A stretch of DNA of 64,000 nucleotides, from positions 15,006,501 to 15,070,500 of the forward strand of contig NC_056752.1 of assembly GCF_018687715.1 (NCBI RefSeq), written 5' to 3'. Under the pieces are notes generated by a model. The model made no database searches. It was not told where the DNA came from and was given only the letters and a program-made list of their open reading frames with translations. The translations under genes and the position numbers were made by a program. Shown in pieces: positions 1 through 10,749 of the stretch. This stretch comes from Carya illinoinensis. Lineage: Eukaryota > Streptophyta > Magnoliopsida > Fagales > Juglandaceae. Each line of letters starts with the position of its first letter. The stretch's first letter is position 1.

Positions 1-2241
1 ACTAGTGTACAATATTTTATATTCATGCTGGTTGGTCGCATTGTGAACTAGACGAGTCTTGTGATTACTTTGGTTAACTTCACTTACTCTATATTGCTTG
101 CTTTCTTCTTATTCTTTATTTTTTTCGAGTTTGCATTATCATCAAGCTAGATTCATTTTTTCTAATTTATGTTCTATGTTGAAATTGATTATTTATATTA
201 TATGTTATAACCTAATTATCTACAATATAAACAATCCAATAATTTAAATCTTATTTAAATATCTTTTATACAATTTATATACATTCATATAAATAAATAT
301 ATATACACACATGAGTGGCAGATGAATGGAGAACTAAGAGCACTAACATTGGTTTCTATATATATATATACACACACACACACTCAAACTCACATTTTTT
401 GAAAATTAATTTTGCATATAAAAAAAGAAAATATTATTATTTTTTATTTTTTCTTAAATTTATGATTTTTATATATACACACACGAGTGGCAGATGAATG
501 CAGCATTGCAGTCACTTTTTGCTTTAAATCAAATCGGCAGATTTTCTTCTTCTTTGCACTCGCCATCCATCATCATCCTTTTGGCCCTTTGGGTATTTTA
601 CCATTCACGTTGATTACTCTTCCTTCCATCACGTTTGAGCCAAACAAGGATTCCCTGTCAATTGTGTCCAATCTCAAATAGGAATGCATTCTTCCCTTTA
701 TCCGAAAATGGTTAAGGATCGACGGTCTAGAGAAATCACGCCTCATTCCAGTGAGAAAATCCCTTCCTTCCTTCCATCCGAGTGTAGGCAAGAACCAAAC
801 CTACATGGGATGGCCTCGGCATTTCCTTATGTTATTCCCAACTGCCCCTAAAGCATGATATATAGAGTAGTCATCTCACATTCGACCGCGGAGTCCTATA
901 GTCTCGTTTAGTGCTATTCTTGCTACACACCCTGCCTGCCATCTTTCATGAGGTAGAAAAATGAAAAGTTGCTCAAGACTGGCTCAGTGGTGATCTGATA
1001 TCTTGTTTGTTTGCGTGTATTCTATCGGTTGCGAAAACTACAGAGTAAATTCATCTTTTTCCTTGTAATCTGTGGATGCGGATAAGACAGAAAATTGTTG
1101 AAGGGAATTTAAAGAAGCCTACAAAAAGAACTTGTATAAAAGAATAAGAAAAAGCTTAAAGAATATATATTTGTCTACAAAAACTTTTTAATGATTAAGG
1201 AAATGTTTTATAATGATGTTGTGCATTATGTTTTTTAAAAAATGTTCAAAGATATATATAAAAAATGAATGAAAAAAAAGGCAATTAACCTTATCGGGAT
1301 CCATTCTCGGGCTACAAATTCGGTGGGTGTAGCATGACTCTTTTTTAGAATGCCACCACTAGCCCCGGCCATTAGGTTATAAGCATATAATTATTTTTTA
1401 TAAATAAAATAAGTAAAAAAATAAAATGAAGCCATACAAACATGCAGATATATACAAATAGAATCAAGGTTATTGCTGTCGACCAATAAGTTTTGTTCAA
1501 AATACGTACTCTACCTAATTGTGTTGTTTATGCCTATGTAGTTAGCTTAATTTGTTCTATATATAATAGTACTACTCCTAATAATTTTTCATTTAAAAAA
1601 GAATATAAATAATTAGAAAAATATTAATTTATAACATCTATTTTATAATTATTTAATTTATAACTCTATATAAAATGGAGTGTAGTTTTGTAAAATTAGA
1701 ACTTAATTTTAATGAAGTGACATCTCTTTGTGTTTAAAATATTTCTTTTATTATATTGACCGATTGTAAAATAAATTATTAAATAATTTATAGGTGTATT
1801 AAATGATTTTAATTAGGAAGGGTACTATATCAGAGGGTGGATTGTGTTAGGTAAATAATCATGTTTTGGATTGAATGGATTGGGTAAAATAGAGTATAAA
1901 ATAAAATAATGGCTATAGGCCAAACATATTCCAAAAATATTTATGCTTTTCCTCATTATTAAAGTGTAGCATTGATAATATTTCCTGTCTGTGACCACCG
2001 AAAACACACACGAGCTTGCTGTTTTTATTACGTACGTCCCTAATGTCGAATCGATCGATCACCCTGTAACCTGTTTGTGGGCTTCAGATCCAAGTGGCCA
2101 TCAACTTGTGAAATGGTTACGTACTGATTATGAGAAACGAGCCCACTGGAATTGCATGGGCCGGCTACCATTTTCTCGAAAAATATTTCAATGCTCGCCG
2201 TCTAGAGCAGATCATTGGATGAACTAATCGTTATTACAGGT
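1..2241. other. AT-rich intergenic sequence, no gene seen
   Basis: No reading frame here has recognisable protein features. The stretch is AT-rich with short CA/TA microsatellites (near 360-385 and 470-485). I see no tRNA, rRNA or convincing promoter. Short frames at 573-791 (-) and 1991-2227 (+) have no recognisable domains. Confidence 0.6.
301..500. repeat. Short direct repeat pair around a CA/TA tract
   Basis: The string GAGTGGCAGATGAATG with a preceding ATATACACACA tract occurs near 301-328 and again near 472-500, about 172 bp apart. This looks like a small local duplication nucleated on the CA/TA microsatellite. No function is evident. Confidence 0.5.
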
Positions 2242-2401
2242 TGTGGAAGTGATCCAATACGTTTAGACTCTTTTTTTTTTTTTTAATGATCCAATACGTT
2301 TATCTTGATTTGATTTTTATAATAATTAAGATATACATTTATCTTGATTTGATTTTCATAATGATTAAAATATATACATTATCTTATCTTAATGTAATAT
2401 T
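2242..2401 (+). repeat. Left LTR of TRIM-like element, 5' part
   Basis: The 3' half aligns with the right LTR around ATTTTCATAAT and ATCTAATGTAA. It carries internal duplications absent from the right LTR: GATCCAATACGTTTA occurs twice and ATCTTGATTTGATTTT occurs twice. It breaks at 2401, where copia A inserted, and continues at 11887. Confidence 0.65.
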
Positions 2402-2592
2402 TGTTGTAAACTAATGAAAAGAGAGAGAAGGAAAAGCAAAGAGAGAGAATGAGGGAGAGGCTTCGTATTTCCATATAATGTACCTTGAATGATACTCATA
2501 TATATAGGAGTACAAATGTCTTAATTGATGGTTAAGATCTGGTCAATTATGACGATTAAATGTGGTCATATAATACAAGTCGGTTTATAACA
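2402..2592 (-). repeat. 3' LTR of copia A
   Basis: It has TG...CA ends and is nearly identical over its whole length to the copy at 11691-11881, including the GA-rich stretch and the string GGAGTACAAATGTCTTAATT. The adjacent minus-strand purine tract AAATGAGGAG (about 2593-2604) is the expected polypurine tract. Confidence 0.88.
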
Positions 2593-2830
2593 CTCCTCAT
2601 TTGGATGACCATATTTAAAGAATATGCTTCATTAAAACATTGCCAAAGAAAAACCCTGTGGGAAAAAATCAATTGCGAAAGAAAAATAGTACAATATTCA
2701 TGTGTACCGTCAAACGCTTTAGGATTGCCTCATTAAAACCTTGCAAAGGAAAACCCAGTGGGATAAAACCTTAGCGAAGGAAAAAGAGTACAATCAGTAC
2801 AAGTCTTCAAGACATTACTCCCCCTGAAAA
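2593..2830 (-). repeat. Copia A 3' untranslated region with a repeated unit
   Basis: A unit containing CATTAAAAC, AAAGGAAAACCC and AGTACAAT occurs twice, at about 2628-2695 and 2728-2793, roughly 100 bp apart. It lies between the pol stop codon and the 3' LTR. A second purine tract, GGGGGAG, directly follows the end of pol near 2820. Confidence 0.6.
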
Positions 2831-3270
2831 GTGTATGATAATAGGTTTTCAAGTTTTCGCATTCTAATGTTCTGCATAATCTTCTTAAATGTTGCAGTTG
2901 GTAATGCTTTAGTAAATAAATTTGCCAAATTATTACTTGACTGTATCTGCTTGACATTAATTTCACATTTCTCCTCATGAATTGCAATGATCTTCTTGTG
3001 GGGATCTGAAAGATAACCTGCATCTGTATATTCAACTAATTGTAGACTTGACCCGTTTTGATAAAATAATCATATATTCAGGGTTTCAATTGTACTGAGA
3101 TAAGGTACTTTAGGACCAAAAATTTCTTCATTGTCTTCACAAGGACGAAATGGATCTTTCTGCTTATCAAATGATCGAGCAACCATTGGAGTATACATGG
3201 TATGAGCGCTGTCCATATAAAAGTGTTTCAAAACTTTATAGTGAAAGGTCTTTGCGTTGATACATCTCAA
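2830..3270 (-). pseudogene. Copia A pol 3' end: RT tail and RNase H remnant
   Basis: Reading the minus strand from 3270 downward, the sequence first gives the end of the RT domain (FYMDSAHTMYTPMV, DPFRPCEDNEE), then the C-terminal RNase H segment (DAGYLSDP, EINVKQIQSSNNLA, LFTKALPTATF, IRMRKL) and a stop near 2830. These are the standard closing motifs of plant Ty1/copia polyproteins. The middle of RNase H between the two blocks is missing, and the two parts are in different frames. No function is expected. Confidence 0.8.
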
Positions 3271-3271
3271 T

Positions 3272-4330
3272 ATTGTGTACCAACTCTTTAAATTATGTAG
3301 TTGATAATGTTTTGGTAAACAAATTCACTATATTGATTCAAGATTATTTTAACATTAAATTCACTACTCTTTTGGAGTTATGGTCTTCTGGAGTTCTTGT
3401 AAATAACATAGTTAATAGAGAAGTCATCAAAATTAAGCATCTAACCTCCATATTCAACAAAAACGGTGGCCATCTTTTTAGACCAGACAAACACCGCAAG
3501 ATTTTACAGCTCTTCTGTAGCTGTCAGGCCCCGCAGGGCTATGATGCTACATCTCTTGTCTCTTGTAGAGAGATGCTTCACGAGTGATGTTGTGAAGCAA
3601 TAGAGATGCTTTGTCATAATTTTCTCTATAAAAAAATATTCTGCTCATTTTCATTCGCATCTCATCTTCTTCACTTTTCTATAATTAGTCTACATTCTTA
3701 TTCTGCAATTTGTTTATGCATTCTTACTCTGCAATGACTCAGCAATCTTTTCATGACCAATATATAAGGTATTCTGCACCTCGTTTACCAGTTGTTTCTG
3801 CTTCTACCGTAAGTGCTATAATGCAATACAATAATGATCTGACTAATAAGTCAGATAATGAAGCTATTTGCGAGCTTCTGAGTCTCGGTACTCGATACTC
3901 ATCAACCATTGTCGCATTTTCTCAGCGATTACAATTCAAAACTTGTGGGGTTGACAAACTCAACGAGAAAATTTCTATCATTCAGCGACTTCTTCTAGAG
4001 TCTAACTTGAAGATAGGAGCTATAAAATAAGAGAATAGGAATTTAAAATTCTTACTTAAATCTTCTTTTCGATTGCCTACTCCTTTAGATAAGGATGACA
4101 TGCAAATTTTTGAAGAGCAAGATCGTTTAAAGAATGAGGTGAGATAATAAAATAATATTTTACAAATATTCATATTATGTTTCTATCTTCTGGTAGATGT
4201 TCTGTGTGCTCCATTTTATTTCTCTTTTAATAATGCACACTTCTTACAAAACCGTAATATGAATCTGAAATACTAATTGTATTTAAGAGATAATATTTCA
4301 AAACTAATAATTTCATTCATCTCCCCCTTG
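3272..4330. other. Unresolved insert within copia A pol
   Basis: The RT of copia A stops matching at about 4340 and resumes at about 3270, so the DNA between is extra or replaced. Part of it (about 3275-3420, minus strand) is a diverged second copy of the copia RNase H end: it aligns with 2871-2990 over most bases. A plus-strand leader and small reading frame follow (3600-4165). A CCCCCTTGAAG string near 4325 would be another polypurine-like tract on the minus strand. I could not define termini or a target-site duplication. Confidence 0.45.
3640..4165 (+). pseudogene. Unassigned small ORF with TATA-like leader
   Basis: A plus-strand frame (3710-4030, extendable past one TAA to about 4150) encodes a charged, probably helical protein with segments such as YNNDLTNKSDNEAICELLSL and, after the stop, RLPTPLDKDDMQIFEEQD. 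A TATA-like CTCTATAAAAAA lies upstream at about 3623. I do not recognise the family with certainty. The arrangement of promoter, leader and short helical protein is reminiscent of the first genes of plant pararetroviruses, which are common as old genomic copies, but no diagnostic motif is present and this is speculation. It is broken by stops. Confidence 0.25.
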
Positions 4331-4339
4331 AAGCTGAAA

Positions 4340-4700
4340 GGGTTTCAGATTTATATTTCAAATATGTGCAGTTTTTATGAGCTCTTCTGGAGCCTCAATA
4401 ATATTTAAATCATATATATAAACTGCAATAAAAGTTAATATAAATACTAAAAATATATGGAAAATAGTTTGTTCCACATGCGTTTGGATTGTTTTATATT
4501 ATATAAGGATTTTTTGAAACTTGATAAAACAAGTACTTTAGGACTATATACTTCATGCATTTTATATCTAGTAATCTATATAAATATACAGTTAATCATG
4601 TATATCAAAACTCTCGGTAGCTTTCAAGCTAATAAAAAGCTCAATATAATTTCATCCACTTAAAAAACATATCAATATTATTTCTACGAGAAACTAACTC
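4340..4700 (-). pseudogene. Copia A reverse transcriptase remnant
   Basis: The minus strand gives a decayed Ty1/copia RT. SFKKSLYNIKQSKRMW (about 4535) corresponds to the family's LYGLKQSGRMWY block. LYIYDLNIIEAPEEL (about 4365-4410) corresponds to the YVDD-containing block, with the catalytic aspartates reduced to one. Stops occur between the blocks. It is interrupted on its upstream side by copia B at 4775. Confidence 0.65.
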
Positions 4701-4774
4701 GTGATTTATATATCACATTTTTATTTTTTTTATATAAATACCCACTGATATTCAACAAGCATTACCTATTAGGT

Positions 4775-4779
4775 GTTTG
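4775..4779. other. Target-site duplication of copia B, left copy
   Basis: GTTTG immediately precedes TGTTAACG at 4780 and is repeated exactly after the other end of the element (8601-8605). It shows that 4780-8600 integrated as one unit. Confidence 0.9.
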
Positions 4780-4788
4780 TGTTAACGT

Positions 4789-5386
4789 TTGCAATCCTCT
4801 GTAATTCTTTCCTTTCTTTGTAAAGCTTTCCTTATCAATTGTAAACCATATTTGTATATATATGATATTCGGACTCCACCGAAAGTGTGGTGGTTTTTCA
4901 CAAATGTTAACATGGTATCAGAGCCATATAGGAATCACTTCCGATCATTTTTTTCTTTTCTCTTCCTCTTCTCCCTCATGGCCGAACCCCTCTCCTTCAA
5001 TACCATGGTTCACATGGTCACTATCAAGCTCTCGGCAACCAACTATTTGCTCTGGAAAAGCCAGCTTTTGCCCCTATTTTCAGTGCCAGGATTTTCTCGG
5101 TTTCGTGGATGGTTCTTTCACTCCACCTTCCGAAACTCTGCCCCACCCCACCGATGGCACCTCCATACCCAACCCCAAGTTTCTTGAATGGAAACTCAAA
5201 GACCAGCGCATTCTTAGTTTGCTGCTGTCGTCTCTCTCTGAAGAAGCCATGGCAGCCGCTGTTGGTCATGCAACTTCTCGGGCTGTTTGGGTTGCACTTG
5301 AACGTGCTTTCAGTCATGGCTCCAAAACCCGTGAGTTACGGTTGAAGGATGAGCTCCAGTTGATGAAGAAAGGCAATCGATCTATT
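4789..5386 (+). repeat. Inverted arm: copy of copia B LTR-PBS-gag
   Basis: This plus-strand segment repeats, in inverted orientation, bases 7930-8527. It contains most of the LTR, the primer-binding site TGGTATCAGAGCC (4912) and the start of gag (ATG at 4978, MAEPLSFN). Arm and partner are both 598 bp and differ by scattered substitutions and compensating 1 bp indels (one in the primer-binding site, one near 5078 that breaks the gag frame). The outer junction (4789-4791) shows TTG shared by both joined sequences; the inner junction lies at about 5386. Confidence 0.88.
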
Positions 5387-8337
5387 CCTGTAGAATGCCA
5401 TTAAGGAAGGCATTTTTAACATCGAGTTGATGAAGAGGCCAAGCATAAGTAACAGCCAGAGAAAGCACAACACGAACAGTTGAGGCTTTGACTACGGGAC
5501 TGAAAGTATCTGTATAATCAAGGCCAGGAAGTTGAGTATAGCCCTTGGCAACAAGACGAGCCTTAAGACGATCAATAGAGCCATCAGATAGATACTTCGT
5601 ACGAAAAACCCATTTAGAGCCGACAATGTTCTTTTGGGAAGGCCGAGGAACAAGATCCCAAGTACAGTTGTCATGGAGAGCTTTGATCTCGTCATCCATA
5701 GCAGCGAGCCAGGCAGGATTTTTAGCAGCTGTTTTGAAACCGCGGGGCTCAGATGTAGTAAGAAAAGCATGTAGAAGCCCCGAGACATGATGACTGAGGT
5801 AAGTGGGATACCGCGGCCGGAAAATGCCTGCCTTAGCTCGAGTGACCATGGGATGAGAAGGTGGAGGTATGGCCGGAGCACGAGAAACTGGAGCATCAGA
5901 CTGTGGCGAGGCCGGCACTGGAGAATCATCAGCAAGAGACTCAGTAGAGACCTGCAGAGGCTCAGAGAAAGAGTTAGGACAGAGACGACATGCATGAGGC
6001 TCAGAGAATGTGGACCGGATAAAGGTGTGGGGGGCAATGAGGTAGAGGGTAAGGGTAGGTCATGGGTAGGCAGGGGTTCCAAAAAAGGGGAAAGATCTAA
6101 AGAGGTGAGAGGCTGGGCGAGAGAGGTGGGTAGTAAGGGAAAATACTGTTCATCAAATTTGGCATGAGGAGTGACGTAGATTTTGGAGGTGAGGGGGTCG
6201 AGACAACGAAAGCCTTTATAGGAAGTGTTGTAGCCTAAAAATAAGCAAGAAATGCTGCGAGGAGAAAACTTGTTAGCAGCATAGTCACGTAAACATGGGT
6301 AAACTCTGCAACCAAAAGGATGAAAGTTCGTGTAGAGTGGAGGTTTACCGTGTAAAATTTCAAAGGGAGAAAGACCTCCAAGAAGTGGGGCAGGCAACCG
6401 GTTAATGATATAAGTTGCAGTACTAAAAGCGTCGACCCAATAGCAAGTGGGTACGCGTGAATGAAATAAGAGCGCAAGACCCATTTCAGTCACATGGCGA
6501 TGCTTGCGTTCAGCGCGTCCATTTTGAGAAGGAGTGTAGGGACAGGACATTTGGTGATGAATACCAGAGGAACGGAGTTGAGATTGAAAGCGATTGCTGC
6601 AAAACTCAGCGCCACCATCACTCTGGAAAATTTTGATTTTGCAAGAATATTGATTTTCCACAAATGACTGAAATTGAAGAAAAATGTCAAGAAAATCAGA
6701 TCAGATTTAAATTTCATGGGATAAAGCCATGTAAAGCAAGAATGATCATCAACAAAAATAACATAATAAGTAAAGCCCAGTTTAGATTTAACCGGGGCTG
6801 GTCCCCATATGTCACAATGAACAAGACCCAAAATGGAGGTGGAGCGAGAATTATGATTAGAGAAAGGAAGCTTATGGCTTTTTGCAAATTGACACGTAGC
6901 GCAAATTGTCGGTTTAGGCAAAATAGAAGTAAGAGATAACTGGCCTTTTTTATTTAATAAAGAAATGATAGAATGATTAGTATGACCAAGACGCGCATGC
7001 CATAGATCATACGACGCCGTAAGAGCAGATTTATTAAGGACTGAAACAAAGGCATCATTGCCACGCTCAAGTACGTAGAGACCGCCATCACGTTTTCCGG
7101 TTGCCACCACCTTGGTTGTGAGCTTGTTCTGAATGGCAAAAGAGGAGTCAGTAAAGGTAACTTGAAAAGGGAAATCGGAAGTTAACTTACTAATGGAAAT
7201 AAGACTTTTGGTGAGGTGAGGAACTAATAAAACATCAAGCAATTTTAAGTTGGAAGTGGGATGAGAAATACCCGTGTGGGTGATGGGTAAGGACGCTCCA
7301 TTTCCCACAACAACTTTATCCTTACCAACATATTTTTCGGAAGTGTCAAGTGCAGTCAAATCCGGCGTCATATGGGCGGAGGCACCCGTGTCAAGATACC
7401 AATCTGAATTGGAGGAACCATCAGAGAGGGAGCAGCTATTTTGGAAAGCTTCAGCAAGCTGTGCCGATGGGTCCGCACGATCATATCGGTTTCGGCATCG
7501 ATCAGTCATATGACCCTCTGTTTTGCAGATTTGGCAGCGAGGAGTGTAGGGACAACGGGATCGGTTGTTGCTGGAAGAGTGCCCACCAGATGAAGAACCA
7601 CCCGTGCTACCAGTTGAGCCACCTTTGGAGCGCCGATTGCCTGTGGAACGAGATTGACCGCCACGGCCAGAGAAACGATTTGCTGTAAAAGCTGCAGGTG
7701 AAACAGAGTGAGTCTCAAGAGATTTTTGAAATAAATCATAGCTTTCGGCTAGAGGGACCAAGTCATGGAAAGAGGGCAGCGGGGTGAGAGCCATCTGTGT
7801 GGAGGAAAAACCAGCGAACTCGGTGCCGAGAGCACGAAGGAACCAATGAGCTTTGTCCACTTCATCAACGGGACGTCCAATAGCCATTAACTGGTCACAG
7901 AGACCTTTGAAAACACGGGCAAATTCAGCAATAGATCGATTGCCTTTCTTCATCAACTGGAGCTCATCCTTCAACCGTAACTCATGGGTTTTGGAGCCAT
8001 GACTGAAAGCACGTTCAAGTGCAACCCAAATAGCCCGAGAAGTTGCATGACCAACAGCGGCTGCCATGGCTTCTTCAGATAGAGACGACAGCAGCAAACT
8101 AAGAATGCGCTGGTCTTTGAGTTTCCATTCAAGAAACTTGGGGTTGGGTATGGAGGTGCCATCGGTGGGGTGGGGCAGAGTTTCGGAAGGTGGAGTGAAA
8201 GAACCATCCACGAAACCGAGAAAATCCTGGCACTGAAACAGGGGCAAGAGTTGGCTTTTCCAGAGCAAATAGTTGGTTGCCAAGAGCTTGATAGTGACCA
8301 TGTGAACCATGGTATTGAAGGAGAGGGGTTCGGCCAT
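5387..8337 (-). pseudogene. Copia B gag-pol polyprotein, frameshifted and truncated in RT
   Basis: Reading down from the ATG at 8337: a copia-type gag (MAEPLSFNTMVHMVTIKL), a CCHC zinc knuckle (CQICKTEGHMTDRC, about 7500-7540), a protease with DTGAS (about 7385), the pre-integrase block (LWHARLGH), integrase HHCC cysteines (CATCQFAKSHK, about 6890) and the first catalytic aspartate (VHCDIWGPAP). A frameshift near 6660 moves to the frame with the rest of the D,D-35-E core (SDGGAEF, PSQNGRAERKH). A second shift between about 6060 and 5920 leads to RT ([34 protein letters not shown]), which ends abruptly at the inversion junction before the YVDD motif. Confidence 0.87.
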
Positions 8338-8404
8338 GAGGGAGAAGAAGAAGAGAAAAGAAAAAAATGATCGGAAGTGATTCCTATATGGCTCGTGATA
8401 CCAT

Positions 8405-8600
8405 GTTAACGTTTGTGAAAAACCACCACACTTTCGGTGGAGTCCGAATATCATATATATACAAATATGGTTTACAATTGATAAGGAAAGCTTTACAAAG
8501 AAAGGAAAGAATTACAGAGGATTGCAAGCCTATAATCAAGGGTCAACAAAATAATAAGGATAGCTAAGAATCTGGAGAAGATTCTGAGGAATCCTTAACA
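8405..8600 (-). repeat. 5' LTR of copia B
   Basis: This 196 bp LTR starts (on the minus strand) TGTTAAGGATTCC and ends AAACGTTAACA. It is followed by TGGTATCACGAGCC, a primer-binding site with a 1 bp insertion relative to TGGTATCAGAGCC in the inverted arm at 4912. It contains a TATA-rich ATATATATGATATTC stretch. Confidence 0.85.
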
Positions 8601-8667
8601 GTTTGGGCTACAAGTCTATATGTATCATATTTTACTAGTGATATCCATTCTGTAAGAATTGTTTTTT

Positions 8668-9260
8668 TCAATTTTGCCCAATATTTTTAAGTCGATATTC
8701 TTCGACGGTTCTTGACTCACTTTTTTCATTACTTTTGGATATGTCAAGTGCCATCTTATATGAAAATATGTTGTCAACAACGGTTTTATTTCTATCTAAA
8801 ATTTCTCCAATACTCATGAAATGTATCGAAATCTCGTTATTTTTAGGTACCTGTCCCTCTTCAAAGGAAGACATTTCATGAAAAATCTCTTTAGGAGACA
8901 CTTTTTAGGAGGATTATACTCTTCAGGAGTTTTTATGGGAGAATTTTGTATAGAAAGTTTGGATGAATCTTATTGCTTGTTTTGTGGGTACAACTTCTTC
9001 AAGAGCACTAATTTCTTTTATTTATGCTTTTATCTTTCGGGATGCTTTATTTTTTATATCAATAGGTCTCACATGCTTTTAGACATGTCTTATGTTCATT
9101 AGACTGCTAAATTTTTTAATTGTCCTAGGGGAATTTCAATCCTCGCTGGGATTTTAGCAACTAGAATATGAGACATTTTTATTTTGTTGCATCCATAAAT
9201 TAATTATTATTTGAACTTCCAGTTCACTTATGATAATCAAGATAACGTTGAATTATTTCA
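8668..9260 (-). pseudogene. Copia A integrase end and integrase-RT linker remnant
   Basis: A short open frame (8901-8668) reads EISIHFMSIGEILDRN, VVDNIFSYKMALDI and SRTVEEYRLKN, matching the conserved linker between integrase and RT in one group of plant copia polyproteins. Further upstream on the minus strand (about 9100-9240) the frame with SSNNN, KHVKRHVRPIDIK-like pieces and several stops fits the integrase C-terminal region. It lies beside copia B, which separates it from RT at 4700. Confidence 0.6.
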
Positions 9261-9928
9261 TTTTATTTGCTTCTAGCAAATTTTTCTTTTCACACATGGT
9301 GGGAAGACTTTATAGTAAAAGAATCTTCTGGTCCTTTTATAGACGTCCATATGAAAATTTATTCGACTTATCGTAATTAATTTCGGATAATCAAGATAAT
9401 CATGAAAAACATAAAAATATTTTGAATCATATCACTTTTGATGCATCATAATATTTGATTCAATAGTTGTATAATATCATCTCAAAGAGAAAGCTGGTAG
9501 TTTTTTCAATATCAGCTTTTGGCTCGAAATCATAGAAGTACTATAAATATATTCATTACCACGTCCCAGCTCTGGGTTTTTTAAAAAAATGCATCATTCT
9601 CTTCTAAGAATGATATAAATCCAATACCATTTATTTCAGGGAATGATGTGAAACTAGTAGAACGTGACTAATGATTTCTTAGCAAAAGCTTATTATTTTG
9701 CTTAGCCACTAGAAGACCAGATATAAATTTAGAATATATTGTGAACTTTTACACTCAATATTGCTATTTCAGGAGCATATTCGAGGCATTCATTTTAAAC
9801 ATATATTCTTTAGTGTTTTTTCTCTACACAATTTCAATTATGCAAGTTCAGGTGCATTAATCATAATGAGTTTTTGGTACACGTATCACTCATTTAAACT
9901 ATTTCACAGAATCAATAGATCTTTTATT
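9261..9928 (-). other. Decayed copia A internal sequence
   Basis: I see no intact frame. Scattered minus-strand similarity to the integrase C-terminal part of copia polyproteins is possible near 9261-9400 but too weak to bound. The rest is AT-rich with no recognised motif. Confidence 0.35.
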
Positions 9929-10162
9929 ATGAGATACTCAATAAAATTATTGGTTTAGAGCGATCTTTCAGGGATACTTAATTTCTATTCAAAAATGAAA
10001 CTTAATATGAGATACCTAATAAAATTATTGGTTAAGAGCGATCTTTCAGGGACGTTCAATTTCTATTCCAAGATGAAAGTTAATATGAGATACCCAATAA
10101 AATTATTAGTTTAGAGCGATCCTTCAGGGATACTCAATTTTTATTTCAAAATGAATCTTATC
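9929..10162. repeat. Tandem repeat, three copies of 78 bp
   Basis: Three consecutive copies begin ATGAGATAC at 9929, 10007 and 10085. Each contains AATAAAATTATT, GAGCGATC and TTCAGGGA followed by CAATTT or TAATTT. The spacing is exactly 78 bp both times. The repeat sits within the internal region of copia A and is non-coding. Confidence 0.88.
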
Positions 10163-10640
10163 ATCAATAATTCATAACAAATATAAAAAGTAAATAGAGC
10201 TTGTATATAAACTATGTGAGTAAAAATTTACCACAGATATAACTGAGATGTAAACTATGTGAATAAACATAGAATTTTATCAAGTAATAATAAGAAATAT
10301 AATCTTTAATACTCACCTTGGGGATTGCAAATAATTTATTGAAAAATTTATTTGAAGTAGAAAACCACTAGCTTCAGAATCATCAGAACTTTGTGCTCAT
10401 ATCAACTCCGGGTGTGCGCATGTAGTTTACGCCTTGCTCTTACAAACCAGAACATCCTCAAACTGTTTTGCCAGAAGCTTCTCCGACAAAGCATCGACGT
10501 AGAATCCAATTCGAATCCTTATCAGCCTGGATCCCAGTGACCGAGACCTAAAGAAACAACTTTTTGGCTTGAATCCCAGACACACTGGACACAAACGCAT
10601 AGCTCAATCCCAACCGTCTGTTCTCTCCCCTCCAATCCGT
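10163..10640. other. Internal copia A sequence without recognised features
   Basis: AT-rich to about 10350, then clearly less AT-rich sequence begins near 10370 and continues to 11660. The change in composition marks the start of the segment holding gene-like fragments. No domain is seen up to 10640. Confidence 0.4.
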
Positions 10641-10644
10641 TGCA

Positions 10645-10749
10645 TACGTCAATGACCTCCCAAAGGGTCTCCTCCCAAACAACGTCAAGTCCTACACTCT
10701 CTCCGATGATGGTAGTTTCACCATCGAGTTGAACTGCAGACCACCACAA
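10645..10749 (+). pseudogene. Probable DUF538 gene fragment captured in copia A
   Basis: The plus strand encodes DLPKGLLPNNVKSYTLSDDG then SFTIELN before a stop at about 10749. This matches the N-terminal signature of plant DUF538 proteins (small secreted or cytosolic proteins of unclear function), in which a GLLP-x-x-V-x-x-Y block is followed by an acidic turn and a beta strand. Only some 34 codons are present and the rest of the domain is absent. It is antisense to copia A and surrounded by base composition unlike the element's pol. The identification comes from motif recall and needs a search. Confidence 0.5.

Larger units (their letters stand above)
4780..8600 (-). mobile_element. Ty1/copia element B, rearranged (inverted 5' end at its 3' side)
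   Basis: The termini are TGTTAACGTTTG (4780) and TTAACA (8600), flanked by a perfect 5 bp duplication GTTTG. On the minus strand the order is complete 5' LTR (8600-8405), primer-binding site, gag-protease-integrase-RT down to about 5387. There pol stops in RT and the sequence continues into an inverted copy of the element's own first part: gag, primer-binding site and most of the LTR (5386-4789). Only 12 bp of a normal 3' LTR end follow (4791-4780). The inverted arm is 598 bp, the same length as its partner 7930-8527. A normal element would have the rest of RT, RNase H and a full 3' LTR. The element cannot move by itself. Confidence 0.9.

Noticed and set aside
880..1010. Possible tRNA or snoRNA near 880-1010
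   Set aside because: GC-richer than its surroundings, but no cloverleaf, B-box or C/D box arrangement could be found.
5109..6167. Plus-strand frames across copia B
   Set aside because: They are antisense to pol except for the inverted gag arm (4978-5386), which is annotated as such.
10522..10749. Minus-strand 75-codon frame
   Set aside because: It is the complement of the DUF538-like plus-strand fragment and has no features of its own.
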